Source: Alphaproteobacteria bacterium
GTDB taxonomy: Bacteria; Pseudomonadota; Alphaproteobacteria; Micavibrionales; Micavibrionaceae
Assembly (NCBI GenBank): GCA_030432775.1
Contig: JAUILO010000021.1
Location: 1 to 21,504, forward strand
Direction of reading: 5' to 3'
DNA length: 21,504 nt
Below, one piece after another: positions 7,855 to 16,770 of this stretch; positions within the stretch are counted from its first letter, which is position 1; every line of letters starts with the position of its first letter. A program made the translations under genes and the position numbers. The notes beneath the pieces are model-generated. The model searched no databases. It saw only the letters and a list, made by a program, of their open reading frames with translations, and was not told where the DNA came from.

Positions 7855-10800
7855 CTAAATATCACGCCCCAGATATTTGCCATCAGCATCCTGTTCTGTG
7901 TTTTGTTCTGTCGCTTGTTCCAAATCACTCACTTCTTCGAATTTCCTGCGTCCGAATTTATCCCGCAATGTCCGGATATGTTCATTCAGGTAATAAGGCA
8001 TAACCAGTGCTGAAGGCGTGACAATTAACGTCAAGACAGTTGAAAAGGACAAGCCAAACGCAATCGCCGTTGATAGCTGCACCCACCATTGTGTTGAAGG
8101 CGCGCCAATAGATAAATCCCGCGCCACAAAGTCAATATTGACCTGCAATACCATCGGCAGCAAGCCAAGCACGGTTGTAATAGTTGTCAACAAAACAGGG
8201 CGCAAACGCTGCGCACCTGTACGCAGCACAAGTTCAACCCGATCCATTTGATCACCGTAATCATTCTTCATCTGGTCATATGTATCAATCAAAACAATGT
8301 TATTATTCACAATGATACCGGCAAGCGCGATAATACCGATACCGCTCATCACAACGCCAAATGGCTGACCGGTGAGCATCAAGCCGATAAACACGCCAAT
8401 TGTCGACATAATCACAGCACTTAGGATTAATATCACGCTATAAAAACTATTGAACTGGGTCAGCAGGATAATGGCCATCATCGCCAGCGCGACAAGAAAC
8501 GCCATCGCCAGAAATTGCTGCGCTTCACGCTGATCTTCATCTTCACCCTTAAAACTTACTTCGACATCCTTATTGATTTTCTCCGCATTTTCCGCGAGCC
8601 ATTTACGGATCTCAACAACCTTGGAGTTTACATTTGTTCCGGGTAGGACTTCGGCCTGAATAGTCAGAATTCGTTTCTGGCTCGCGCGATTAATATTCCC
8701 CACAGCAGGCTGCGCGACGCGCTTTACAAAGTTTGTAATCGGCACAGATCCCGCACCACTTTCAATACGAATGCGATCCAGTTGATCTATAGTACGGTCT
8801 TGCTTATCATGCCGTACAACAATATCAATTTCCTCATCGCTATCATCCGGCCTGTATTCTGCAACTTTTAACCCGTTGGTTACCATCCGTACATATTGCC
8901 CGATACCCGTTAGATCAAGACCGAACTTGGATGCCTGCGCACGATCAACCTCCAGCTCCCATTCTATGCCGGGTAAGGCGCGGCTATCCTCAACATCAAT
9001 ATAACCGCCAAGTTCTTCCATAGCGCCGCGAATAGTTTCCACCGCATCCGGTAACAATTCAGGAAAACGAGAGGCCAGTTCAATTTGAATAGCTTTACCG
9101 GTAGGCGGGCCTGCTTCTTCCTGGCGGGTCTCTACAAGAATTCCAGGCAGATCAGCCGTTCTATCTCTAATATCCTGTAATATCTCCAGAGCTGGTTTTC
9201 GCCCCTGCCAGTCATCAAACTGCATTTGTATCTGGCCAATGACGTCTTCAGATAAATCAGAACCACGCTGCGCCGGTTCGCCTGTGCGCACATAAAATGC
9301 CTCAATCCCCTTTACATCCAGAATACGATCTTCAACTTCTTTGACTAATTGATCCTGCTCATAGACCGATAAGTTACCACGCGCATGAATAAGCACATTG
9401 GCCACTTCCGGCTCTACGCTCGGGAAGAACTCCTTACCATTACCAATCTTGCCATAAAGAAAAATTACGCCCACCAACAGCAAAACAGCGCTACCCAGCA
9501 CAAGGAACGGATGTTTAAGCGCGCCACGTAACACCCCAAGATACGCACCTGTCAAACCTGTGATTTTGGATAAATCACCATTTTCAGCCAGCGCAATTTG
9601 TTCCATTGCCTTGGGGTTATTGGCCGTGCCGGGTTTACCGATCAACCCGCCAAGCGCCGGAATAAAGATAAGCGCCATAACAAGGGACGAGCTTAAAACC
9701 GCAATCAGAGTAATAGGCATGTATTTCATAAATTCGCCCACCACATCCGGCCAATATAAAAGCGGGCTAAATGCCGCCAGTGTAGTTGCTGTTGATGCGG
9801 TAATCGGCCAAGCCATGCGTTTGGCAGCTTGCGCGTAGGCTTCTTTTTTCGGTAAGCCCTCCGCCATTTTACGATCAGCATATTCAATCACAACAATCGC
9901 GCCATCAACCAACATGCCGACAGACAAAATCAAAGCAAACAGAACAACAATATTTACGGTAAGGCCGATCGCATATAAAAACAAAATGCCGGTTAAAAAT
10001 GCACCAGGTATGGCAATACCAACAAGTGACGCAGCGCGCAGCCCAAGCGCCGCCACAATCACAATCATAACCAGCAAAATGGCACTAATGATATTATTCT
10101 GGAGATCCTTCAACATATCGCGGATTTTCTTGGATTGATCCTGTGTGTAGGTCACTACGATATTCTCAGGCCAGTATTTTTGGTTTTTATCAACCAATTC
10201 CCGAACCGCTGCAATTGTATCAATCACATTCTCGCCAGATCTTTTGACAATTTCCAGCGCAATAGCCTTTTCACCATTCAGCCGTGCAAAGCTTTCAGGA
10301 TCTTTAAAGGTACGGCGTATTTCGGCAATATCGCGAACTTCGATTACAGAATCTCCGCTAACCAGCAAAGGGATGCTCAATATATCCTCAAGATCCTCAA
10401 ACAATCCGGGCACTTTTACAGCAAAACGGCCTGTGCCACTATCAAGGTTGCCCGCCGCGACTAAACGATTTGACCGGTCAAAATATGTCAGCAAACTATT
10501 GCCATCCAGATTATAACTTTCAAGTTCGACAGGATCGATCAGAATTTCAACCACTTCTTCCCTGTTACCGGCAATCGCGGCCTCCAATACCTGCGGTAAA
10601 GTTTCAAACTCATCCTGCAGTTCACGCGCAAGCCCAAGCAAGGCGCGCTCCGGCACTTCACCGGATAACGTCACAACCAATACAGGAAACAGGCTGAAAT
10701 TCACTTCATTAACGGTCGGTTCATCGACATCCATCGGTAAATCGGGCCGCACAACATCTACAGCCTTCTGCACATCATCAAGGGCTTTGTCTTTATCAAA

Positions 10801-11100
10801 TCCGGCTTGAAATTCCAGCAAGACAAAACCGCCATTCTGGTGCGCCGTTGCCTTCATTTCCTTTACGCCTTCAATAGAGGATAATTCCTGTTCAAGTGGC
10901 CGCACCAATAAGCGCTCTGCATCATCCGGCGAAATACCTTCCAAATGCGCTGAAACATAAATTTGCGGGATATCAATATCCGGCGAGGATTCTTTGGGAA
11001 TATTAACATAGGCATATACACCCATAACCAGCAGAACAACCAGCGTCGTTAATACGGTACGGGTTCGATCCAGCGAAGCATCAATTAATGGCGCCATCAT
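7855..11100 (-). CDS. RND-family efflux pump, inner-membrane permease
   Basis: A 1081-residue AcrB-like proton-driven transporter that would pump drugs or other toxic solutes out across the envelope with its membrane-fusion partner. Visible: TM1 (about 14-33), a periplasmic porter domain opening with IPKESSPDIDIPQIYVS, the TM2-TM6 block from about 335, and the second half repeating the same plan. TM4 holds LVDGAIVVIE with D399 aligned to the proton-relay D407 of AcrB (the second Asp is Gly). In the TM10 motif GIIVNNNIVLID, the AcrB lysine K940 is replaced by Asn, as in other subgroups of the family. A hydrophilic acidic tail of about 45 residues follows the last membrane helix. The start codon overlaps the stop of the upstream adaptor gene (ATGA), so the two are translationally coupled. 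No outer-membrane TolC-type gene is nearby. Substrate not predictable. Confidence 0.93.
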   Translation of the reverse strand: MMAPLIDASLDRTRTVLTTLVVLLVMGVYAYVNIPKESSPDIDIPQIYVSAHLEGISPDDAERLLVRPLEQELSSIEGVKEMKATAHQNGGFVLLEFQAGFDKDKALDDVQKAVDVVRPDLPMDVDEPTVNEVNFSLFPVLVVTLSGEVPERALLGLARELQDEFETLPQVLEAAIAGNREEVVEILIDPVELESYNLDGNSLLTYFDRSNRLVAAGNLDSGTGRFAVKVPGLFEDLEDILSIPLLVSGDSVIEVRDIAEIRRTFKDPESFARLNGEKAIALEIVKRSGENVIDTIAAVRELVDKNQKYWPENIVVTYTQDQSKKIRDMLKDLQNNIISAILLVMIVIVAALGLRAASLVGIAIPGAFLTGILFLYAIGLTVNIVVLFALILSVGMLVDGAIVVIEYADRKMAEGLPKKEAYAQAAKRMAWPITASTATTLAAFSPLLYWPDVVGEFMKYMPITLIAVLSSSLVMALIFIPALGGLIGKPGTANNPKAMEQIALAENGDLSKITGLTGAYLGVLRGALKHPFLVLGSAVLLLVGVIFLYGKIGNGKEFFPSVEPEVANVLIHARGNLSVYEQDQLVKEVEDRILDVKGIEAFYVRTGEPAQRGSDLSEDVIGQIQMQFDDWQGRKPALEILQDIRDRTADLPGILVETRQEEAGPPTGKAIQIELASRFPELLPDAVETIRGAMEELGGYIDVEDSRALPGIEWELEVDRAQASKFGLDLTGIGQYVRMVTNGLKVAEYRPDDSDEEIDIVVRHDKQDRTIDQLDRIRIESGAGSVPITNFVKRVAQPAVGNINRASQKRILTIQAEVLPGTNVNSKVVEIRKWLAENAEKINKDVEVSFKGEDEDQREAQQFLAMAFLVALAMMAIILLTQFNSFYSVILILSAVIMSTIGVFIGLMLTGQPFGVVMSGIGIIALAGIIVNNNIVLIDTYDQMKNDYGDQMDRVELVLRTGAQRLRPVLLTTITTVLGLLPMVLQVNIDFVARDLSIGAPSTQWWVQLSTAIAFGLSFSTVLTLIVTPSALVMPYYLNEHIRTLRDKFGRRKFEEVSDLEQATEQNTEQDADGKYLGRDI

Positions 11101-12188
11101 AACAGGCCATCTCCTTTTGATGGCACAGGATCAACACGCTGGCCTGTCGCAACAAAATCCTGACCGACTGTAATCAACAGGACATTTAAAGGCAGTCCAG
11201 ACACCCACATGTGATCCGGAAGATCCTGTAAAATATCTACAGGAATGAATTCAACAACATCATCTTCATTCACAATCTTCACGCCAACTTCACCGGCATC
11301 ATTCAAACTAAGGATTGAAGGAGAGATTTTATGTGCCAGCGTTGTTATTCCCGGAACAAGAATATGCGCCGTCGATCCATCAGCTATTTTATAGTCCGGA
11401 TTCTTGACATCTATTTCGATACGAAACGACCTACTTTGAGTATCAGCCTTAGGCGCAACATAGGTTACAACGCCATTAACATATGTACCATCTACCAATT
11501 TTGCTGTCGCATTTACACCAAGATTAATTGCGATTAAATCTTTCTCCGACACGAAACCAGTCAACTGGATAGGATCAAGATCCACCAGTTCAAACACATC
11601 CTGTCCTACACTTAGATAATCACCGCTTTCTACGAATTGATCAAAGATCACGCTATCAAATGGTGCTTTTATATTCAGATTACCAACGTCAAGTCTGGCT
11701 TGCTCAAGCTTAGCCTTTGCTTCTTTCAAATCCGCACGCACCTGCGCAAGTTTAACCTTTGAATTAAACCCTTTTTCCGTCAGCGCTTTGGCAGCTTCAT
11801 ATTCGATCTCTCTTTGCGTTACACGTTCCTGCGCTTCTTTAAGCTGCACATTACGATTATTGACCTTGATCTTTGCAACAACCTGTCCTGCCTTCACACG
11901 ATCGCCCTTATTTACCAAAATATCTGTGATCCGGCCATCAAGCTCGGTTTTCAAAATTATTTGGCGTGATGCTTCGGTGCGTCCGGTCAGATTAATCTGA
12001 CTGGTAAACTCTTCACCGACACTCTCACGCACGCGCACACTTAAAAGTTCTTTCGGCGCATTATCTTTTGTAATGCTCTCCTGTGCTGCGTCCGGCGCTA
12101 TAGCAGCACCAAACATGCCCGATGCCATCCACAGGATAGCGCCCAGCGCGATTAAAATAGCGATAAATAGTGATAACTTATTCTGCAT
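11097..12188 (-). CDS. RND efflux periplasmic adaptor (membrane-fusion protein)
   Basis: A 363-residue HlyD/AcrA-family adaptor that bridges the inner-membrane pump to an outer-membrane channel. A hydrophobic N-terminal segment (about residues 5-28, LFIAILIALGAILWMASGMF) is a signal anchor; no lipobox cysteine is seen. The lipoyl/barrel-sandwich half is recognisable at GRITDILVNKGDRVKAGQVVAKI, the alpha-helical hairpin by the charged stretch VQLKEAQERVTQREIEYEAAKAL and the helices after it, and the return lipoyl strand at NIKAPFDSVIFDQFVESGDYL; a beta-barrel domain follows. It ends in an ATGA overlap with the RND permease gene, forming a two-gene operon. The start at ATG 12186-12188 has only a weak GCGGG upstream. 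It follows gcrA on the same strand, but a strong terminator separates them, so it likely has its own promoter within 12189-12310. Confidence 0.92.
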   Translation of the reverse strand: MQNKLSLFIAILIALGAILWMASGMFGAAIAPDAAQESITKDNAPKELLSVRVRESVGEEFTSQINLTGRTEASRQIILKTELDGRITDILVNKGDRVKAGQVVAKIKVNNRNVQLKEAQERVTQREIEYEAAKALTEKGFNSKVKLAQVRADLKEAKAKLEQARLDVGNLNIKAPFDSVIFDQFVESGDYLSVGQDVFELVDLDPIQLTGFVSEKDLIAINLGVNATAKLVDGTYVNGVVTYVAPKADTQSRSFRIEIDVKNPDYKIADGSTAHILVPGITTLAHKISPSILSLNDAGEVGVKIVNEDDVVEFIPVDILQDLPDHMWVSGLPLNVLLITVGQDFVATGQRVDPVPSKGDGLL

Positions 12189-12310
12189 AATATGCCCGCA
12201 TCAATCAGTGTTATTTACAAAAACCATAGTAGCGGAAAACGTTCAGCCCTACTCTTTCATTCACTGTCATTATTACCTTGTTATGGGTATCAAATAAAGA
12301 CGTGATACAA

Positions 12311-12340
12311 CAAAAGAGCTGCCTTTGGAAAAAGACAGCT
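12311..12340 (-). terminator. Rho-independent terminator of gcrA
   Basis: On the minus strand, AGCTGTCTTT and AAAGGCAGCT form a 10-bp stem with one G-U pair around a four-base loop, followed by CTTTTG (plus-strand arms 12317-12326 and 12331-12340). It lies 48 bases beyond the gcrA stop and ahead of the efflux operon on the same strand, so it should separate the two transcription units. Confidence 0.8.
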
Positions 12341-12387
12341 TCTTATGATCGGCCATATATAGATATGACCTATATTACATGAGCGAT

Positions 12388-12912
12388 TTAACCGTTGGCT
12401 GCTTCTTTTACTTCTACTGCATCATCTTCAACTTTAGGCTCAAAATCTTCGGCCTGAAGGATACGATTGCGTGTTACAGCCTGATAAGCAACTTGGGCAT
12501 GATCTTTACAGTAAGGGATGCCTGGGACAGAACGACAGCCACAGAATTTGAAGTTATCATCTCTCGGGTCACCGATAGGCCAGCGACACATTTTTTCTTT
12601 GAGGTCAGCCAAACTATAACCATTGCCGCTCATAATAGCGTCCGCATCAATAGTTACTTTTGATTTAGAACGCGTCACGACACGAATTGGAGCCTGTTGT
12701 TTTGCAACGACCTTTTTGGTCTCCATTGTTTTGACTGATTTTTTGTTATTCTGTTGAATTGGTGATACACGGCTTGAAAGCTTAAGGCGGTGAGCCTTAC
12801 CAATAACAGCATTACGAGTTACTCCCCCGAGTTCCTTAGCAATCTCTGCTGCTGTTCTGCCTTCGCCCCATAATTTCTTTAAAATCGTAACTCTTTCTTC
12901 TGTCCAGCTCAT
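12388..12912 (-). CDS. gcrA: GcrA cell-cycle transcriptional regulator
   Basis: A 174-residue homologue of GcrA, which in Caulobacter binds sigma70-RNA polymerase and activates promoters carrying CcrM-methylated GANTC. The N-terminal DNA-binding helices are textbook: MSWTEERVTILKKLWGEG, AAEIAKELGG, VTRNAVIGKAHRLKL. A basic, low-complexity linker follows, then a C-terminal segment with Cys109, Cys124, Cys126, Cys135 and His138, a pattern seen in the family and probably metal-binding. An acidic tail ends the protein. The open frame extends 18 codons further upstream (to 12966), but I choose the ATG at 12910-12912 because it gives the family's MSWT start and has GGAGA seven bases before it. Located downstream of era on the same strand with a 212-bp gap containing a promoter candidate, and closed by a terminator. 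Confidence 0.95.
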   Translation of the reverse strand: MSWTEERVTILKKLWGEGRTAAEIAKELGGVTRNAVIGKAHRLKLSSRVSPIQQNNKKSVKTMETKKVVAKQQAPIRVVTRSKSKVTIDADAIMSGNGYSLADLKEKMCRWPIGDPRDDNFKFCGCRSVPGIPYCKDHAQVAYQAVTRNRILQAEDFEPKVEDDAVEVKEAANG

Positions 12913-12941
12913 GATTTTCTCCAGTTGTTCCACACATACCC

Positions 12942-12958
12942 AGCGGCTAAAAACCGCT
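12942..12958 (-). repeat. Short hairpin in the gcrA leader
   Basis: AGCGG (12942-12946) and CCGCT (12954-12958) pair around a seven-base AT loop, 30 bases before the gcrA start codon. If the promoter at 12979-13006 is right, this stem lies in the untranslated leader of gcrA. There is no T-run, so it is not a terminator for era. Confidence 0.4.
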
Positions 12959-12978
12959 AGAACCATTATTCAGACTTA

Positions 12979-13006
12979 ACTCTATGAATTCCGGACACCC
13001 TATCAA
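12979..13006 (-). promoter_or_regulatory. Candidate gcrA promoter
   Basis: On the minus strand TTGATA (complement of 13001-13006) is followed after 16 bases by TAGAGT (complement of 12979-12984), a reasonable sigma70-type pair. A GANTC methylation site (13012-13016) lies five bases upstream of the -35, and another is at 13072-13076. The initiation point would be about 60 bases before the gcrA ATG. Prediction from hexamers only. Confidence 0.35.
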
Positions 13007-13124
13007 GAACAGATTCATCTGCCCAGTGTGACGGGTGCTATTTTTGCTCTTATCCACAAAATTCACGAAATGATTCGCCTGCACACACACTTATTTTTTT
13101 AAAGAGGAGCGCATTTAAGCACGT

Positions 13125-14051
13125 TCAACTTGAATAATCCAGCCCCCAGATTTGATATTGCTCAGGGTCGTCTTGCCAACTTTCTTTCACACGCACAAAA
13201 AGCTTCAAATGGGTACGTTTTTCAAGGATCTCTTCCAGTTCAATACGGGATGTTTCGCCAATATGCTTGATCTGCTTACCACCTTTCCCAACAACCATGC
13301 CTTTATGACTATCTTTTGAAACCGTAATAACCTGCGATATTTTAACATCTCCGTTATCAAACTCTTCCCATTCTTCTGTCTCTACAGTCAGACCATATGG
13401 AAGCTCCTGATGCAAACGGTGGAACAATTTTTCTCTGGTAATTTCTGCAGCCAAAAGACGCATCGGCATATCACTGATCTGGTCTTCCGGATAAAGCCAA
13501 GGTCCTTCAGGCAGTGTTTCCGCCAAATAATTGGCGATTTCTTTTAATCCGTCCGCCTTTAATGCCGATGTCATAAAGGTACGCGCAAACGGATAAACAT
13601 CATTCATCTTTTGCGCCAAAGACAATAAATCCTGCTTGGCAACTTTATCAATTTTATTCAAAACAAGCGCGACCGGTATTTCACATTCTTCCTCACGCAG
13701 ACGATCCAGAATATACGCAGCCTTACCTGGTTTATTTTCGGACGCATCAACAAGCAGCAAAATAACATCGGATTCAGAACCACCTGTCCAGGCGGCGTTT
13801 ACCATAGCGCGCTCAAGACGCTTTCCAGGTTTAAAAATACCCGGCGTATCAACAAAAATGATCTGACTATCACCATGTATAGCTATACCGCGCACCATGG
13901 TTCGCGTTGTCTGCACCTTTGGCGAAACAATGGATACTTTAGAACCAACCATCTCGTTCATTAATGTCGACTTACCCGCATTTGGCGCGCCAAGTACGGC
14001 AACAAAGCCACAGCGTTGATCTTGCTGTCCGTTATCTTGTTGATCTGTCAT
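13125..14051 (-). CDS. era: GTPase Era
   Basis: A 308-residue essential GTPase that binds the 3' end of 16S rRNA and assists 30S subunit assembly. G1 GAPNAGKST at 21-29, switch/G2 region with TTRTMVRG (48-55), G3 DTPG at 68-71, G4 NKID at 132-135 and G5 SALK at 162-165 are all intact. The C-terminal KH domain carries GMVVGKGGKQIKHIG (251-265). The first ~14 residues are a polar Gln-rich extension (MTDQQDNGQQDQR). The gene begins five bases after the rnc stop, so the two are surely co-transcribed, the usual pairing in proteobacteria. No recO follows it here; the next gene on this strand is gcrA after 212 bases. Confidence 0.97.
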   Translation of the reverse strand: MTDQQDNGQQDQRCGFVAVLGAPNAGKSTLMNEMVGSKVSIVSPKVQTTRTMVRGIAIHGDSQIIFVDTPGIFKPGKRLERAMVNAAWTGGSESDVILLLVDASENKPGKAAYILDRLREEECEIPVALVLNKIDKVAKQDLLSLAQKMNDVYPFARTFMTSALKADGLKEIANYLAETLPEGPWLYPEDQISDMPMRLLAAEITREKLFHRLHQELPYGLTVETEEWEEFDNGDVKISQVITVSKDSHKGMVVGKGGKQIKHIGETSRIELEEILEKRTHLKLFVRVKESWQDDPEQYQIWGLDYSS

Positions 14052-14056
14052 GTATT

Positions 14057-14743
14057 TTAAGACCCTTCTGTCTCTTCTAACTCTTTTAACAGCATTGAGG
14101 CTGCTTCTTTTTCGGCCTTACGCCGTGACGCTCCTTTGGCTATACAGGGCGTAAACCCTTGCACAGTAACACTAATTTCGAATATTGGCGCGTGATCAGG
14201 CCCGTCTTTACCAACAATATCATAAGCAGGTAAAGGCAAAGCCTTGGCCTGCGCCCATTCCTGCAGAGCCGTTTTCGGGTCACGCGGCGGCTCTGTCATG
14301 GTATCAATAAGCCCATCCCACAAATGATCAATCGTTTTTTTACACGCAGTCATATCAGCGTCAATATATATCGCGCCGATAAGCGCCTCCAGCACGTCTG
14401 CGAGTATGTTATCATTCTCCGCACCGCCAGCCGCATGCTCGGCATCAGAGAGCTGTAAAATAGCGCCCAGATCTATTTTCTGCGCGATGACAGCAAGCAT
14501 CTCCCCCTGCACTAACGAAGCATGGCGTTTGGCGAGCTTACCTTCGCTTTCATCGGGGAATTTTTTAAAAAGAGTTTCAGCAATTGCCAGTCCGACAACA
14601 CGATCCCCCAGAAACTCCAGACGTTCGTAATTTTCTGCACCATCCGCGCTGGAATGGGTCAAGGCCCGCTGTAAAAGTTGAGGATTTTTAAATTGATATA
14701 AGCAATCAGCCTGTAACTTTTGTATGAGGTCTTCACACGTCAT
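14057..14743 (-). CDS. rnc: Ribonuclease III
   Basis: A 228-residue double-strand-specific endoribonuclease that processes rRNA precursors and some mRNAs. The catalytic domain shows the signature ERLEFLGDRV at 40-49 (E43 and D47) and the second acidic pair D116 and E119 in LADVLEALIGAIY. A double-stranded RNA-binding domain occupies about residues 155-224 (DPKTALQEWAQAKALPLPAY, then the basic helix GASRRKAEKEAASMLL). Length is standard. It lies 37 bases after lepB and 5 bases before era in the minus-strand core operon. Confidence 0.97.
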   Translation of the reverse strand: MTCEDLIQKLQADCLYQFKNPQLLQRALTHSSADGAENYERLEFLGDRVVGLAIAETLFKKFPDESEGKLAKRHASLVQGEMLAVIAQKIDLGAILQLSDAEHAAGGAENDNILADVLEALIGAIYIDADMTACKKTIDHLWDGLIDTMTEPPRDPKTALQEWAQAKALPLPAYDIVGKDGPDHAPIFEISVTVQGFTPCIAKGASRRKAEKEAASMLLKELEETEGS

Positions 14744-14780
14744 TGATTATCTAATCTTTCTCTATCAATTTCCAGCTAAC

Positions 14781-15638
14781 TTACTTCTTGTCTTTTTTGA
14801 GCTTGGGACTCACCACGTTGAACAATCGGCTATAACGAATTGTTGATGGCCATTTCCAAAACTCAACAATAGAAGCCTTGCCGTTTGTTGAAAAGAACAA
14901 GAAAGCGGCACGCCCAACAATATTTTCAAGCGGCACAAAACCAACTTCTTCCTGAACACGGCTATCTTGCGAATTATCGCGATTATCACCCATCATAAAG
15001 TAATGGCCTTTTGGTACAGTATATTCAGGTGTATTATCCAACGGATGATTATCCGACGCCTCGTAAATTGCATGCTTTACGCCATTTGGCAGTGTTTCGG
15101 TATATTGCATCAATGTTTGCTTGCTGCTGCCTTCAACATCTTGAACCAAACCGACTTCTTCGCGCGGTACAATTTTTCCATTGATGTATAAAAGTCCTTC
15201 TTTAACCTGTATCTTGTCACCCGGCAAACCAATAACTCGTTTTATAAAATCAATCTTTGTATTGGTCGGTAATTTAAACACGATGACATCACCACGATCG
15301 GGCGTACGCCCACCTGTCCAGACGCGACCTTCAATTGGCGCAAAACTAAACGGGAAAGAATGTTTGGAATAACCGTAAGCCGGTTTACTGACAAAAAGGT
15401 AATCACCGACAAGCAATGTCGGCTTCATAGAACCGGACGGGATATTAAACGGCTCGAGCAGGAATGTGCGGATCAAAACAGCAAAAATCAGAGCAACCAA
15501 AGCCGTCTTACCAAACTCCATCCACTCTTCACGAGCATTCATCGGTGGCGCTTTTTCAACACCTGAAGGTGCTTCTTTTGCTTCCTTCTTTGCGGTGGAA
15601 ACAGCCACCATTTCATTCAAATCGGGTTTGTCATTCAT
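14781..15638 (-). CDS. lepB: Signal peptidase I
   Basis: A 285-residue inner-membrane serine protease that removes signal peptides from exported proteins. A polar N-terminus of about 40 residues precedes a single membrane helix (about 43-62, KTALVALIFAVLIRTFLLEP). Box B NIPSGSMKPTL contains the nucleophile Ser70; box D has FIKRVIGLPGD with the general base Lys133; box E is MMGDNRDNSQDSR. It has one transmembrane helix before the catalytic domain, unlike the two of E. coli LepB but as in many alphaproteobacteria. Located between acpS (29-base gap) and rnc (37-base gap), the typical alphaproteobacterial arrangement. Confidence 0.97.
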   Translation of the reverse strand: MNDKPDLNEMVAVSTAKKEAKEAPSGVEKAPPMNAREEWMEFGKTALVALIFAVLIRTFLLEPFNIPSGSMKPTLLVGDYLFVSKPAYGYSKHSFPFSFAPIEGRVWTGGRTPDRGDVIVFKLPTNTKIDFIKRVIGLPGDKIQVKEGLLYINGKIVPREEVGLVQDVEGSSKQTLMQYTETLPNGVKHAIYEASDNHPLDNTPEYTVPKGHYFMMGDNRDNSQDSRVQEEVGFVPLENIVGRAAFLFFSTNGKASIVEFWKWPSTIRYSRLFNVVSPKLKKDKK

Positions 15639-15667
15639 AAAAGATCTACCTATTTACCCCTACAGTT

Positions 15668-16075
15668 TTATACCTGCAGCGCTTCAATCAAGACTAAGGC
15701 TTTAGCAAGCGGAGGTTCATCCGTCAATGTAAGATGCACATGGGCTGTCTTGCCCGGCGGCGTTATATCATTAAGCCTTTTTAATGCACCGCCCGTCAAA
15801 TGAATTGATGGCTGGCCATCTTCATTATTCACAACCCCGATATCTTTCATATATACGCCGTGGTTAAACCCCGTCCCCAGCGCCTTGGACATTGCTTCTT
15901 TTGCGGCAAATCTCTTTGCATATGTTGCAACATGTGTTCCACCCGAACGGCGGCGCTCTGCCTTTGCTTGTTCAATATCGGTAAAACAGCGGTCAATAAA
16001 TCGTTCACCAAAACGCGATAATGTTTTATCGATCCGTGTTATATCGATTAAGTCCGTACCAATACCAATAATCAT
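15668..16075 (-). CDS. acpS: Holo-[acyl-carrier-protein] synthase
   Basis: A 135-residue phosphopantetheinyl transferase that moves 4'-phosphopantetheine from CoA to the serine of apo-ACP. The N-terminal motif MIIGIGTDLIDITRI contains the Mg-binding Asp8, and FAAKEAMSKALGTG contains Glu60 of the second motif. Length is standard for the trimeric AcpS type. Its ATG overlaps the stop codon of the upstream DUF2062 gene (ATGA), so the two are translationally coupled; lepB follows after 29 bases. In many alphaproteobacteria pdxJ precedes acpS; here DUF2062 holds that place. Confidence 0.95.
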   Translation of the reverse strand: MIIGIGTDLIDITRIDKTLSRFGERFIDRCFTDIEQAKAERRRSGGTHVATYAKRFAAKEAMSKALGTGFNHGVYMKDIGVVNNEDGQPSIHLTGGALKRLNDITPPGKTAHVHLTLTDEPPLAKALVLIEALQV

Positions 16076-16770
16076 TTCATACCATTTTTCTGCGTATCAT
16101 TCATACCAGAGCCAGACACCCCAGAGCCGCCACAATTTACGTCGCTCGATGCGCTGACGCTATGCTTATTTGTTTCTTTAGCCCGCCTTTTGCGCCGCAT
16201 ACGCACAAGCCTTTGCTTGCGGTACATATTGCGCACCGCGTTCACAGGATAATATAAGACAGCAAAGGATAAAGGCCAGAATAAAACCGCACAAATATAT
16301 CCGCCCAGCGTTAACGGAAGCAGCAGCTTTAGTGGGTTTGCGAATAGATATTTAAAAAAAGACAGCGGGTCATCCATAAAATAGCTAAGCTGCAAGACTT
16401 GCGAAGCATCAACAAAATCACTCAACCCGAAAATGCCACAGACATTTACACCAACGTGATAGGACACCCAATACATAAACGGAAATGTCCACGGATTACC
16501 CCAGACCGTTCCGGCAAAACCAGCCAGCATATGCAGACGAAAAACCCAAGAAAGCAAGGCCACCTGAAGAAAATGAGTACCTACAAAAGGCGACCATGAT
16601 ATTGACGCTCCCGTTGCCAGCCCTATGGTTATTCTGGTCGCCGAATGCCCCGCGCGAAAAATGCGGTGATAATAATAATCGATCAAGCGCCGCCACCCCA
16701 TCGATGGCCAGATAGATTCCTGAACATTCTGGCTAAAACTTCTAGGCTCTCGGCGCTTGAATAATGACAT
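16072..16770 (-). CDS. DUF2062 membrane protein
   Basis: A 232-residue inner-membrane protein of the DUF2062 family, whose function is not established. The family's small-residue motif is visible: GLATGASISWSPFVGTHFLQ (50-69), with Gly/Ser/Pro/His spacing typical of DUF2062. Hydrophobic segments cover roughly 47-77, 81-110 and 148-178. The N-terminus is basic, and after the last membrane segment comes a strongly basic tail (RKQRLVRMRRKRRAKE) and a Ser/Gly-rich end. It is the first gene of the minus-strand block, overlapping acpS by four bases. The coupling with acpS and lepB suggests a role in envelope biology, but that is only inference from position. Confidence 0.85.
   Translation of the reverse strand: MSLFKRREPRSFSQNVQESIWPSMGWRRLIDYYYHRIFRAGHSATRITIGLATGASISWSPFVGTHFLQVALLSWVFRLHMLAGFAGTVWGNPWTFPFMYWVSYHVGVNVCGIFGLSDFVDASQVLQLSYFMDDPLSFFKYLFANPLKLLLPLTLGGYICAVLFWPLSFAVLYYPVNAVRNMYRKQRLVRMRRKRRAKETNKHSVSASSDVNCGGSGVSGSGMNDTQKNGMK

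Noticed and set aside
9560..10697. Several plus-strand open frames opposite the RND pump gene
   Set aside because: They are antisense shadows of a long, clearly coding gene and carry no recognisable domain.
12913..12966. Longer N-terminus for GcrA (18 extra codons)
   Set aside because: The family begins MSWT, and a good ribosome binding site stands directly before that ATG; the extra residues are not GcrA-like.
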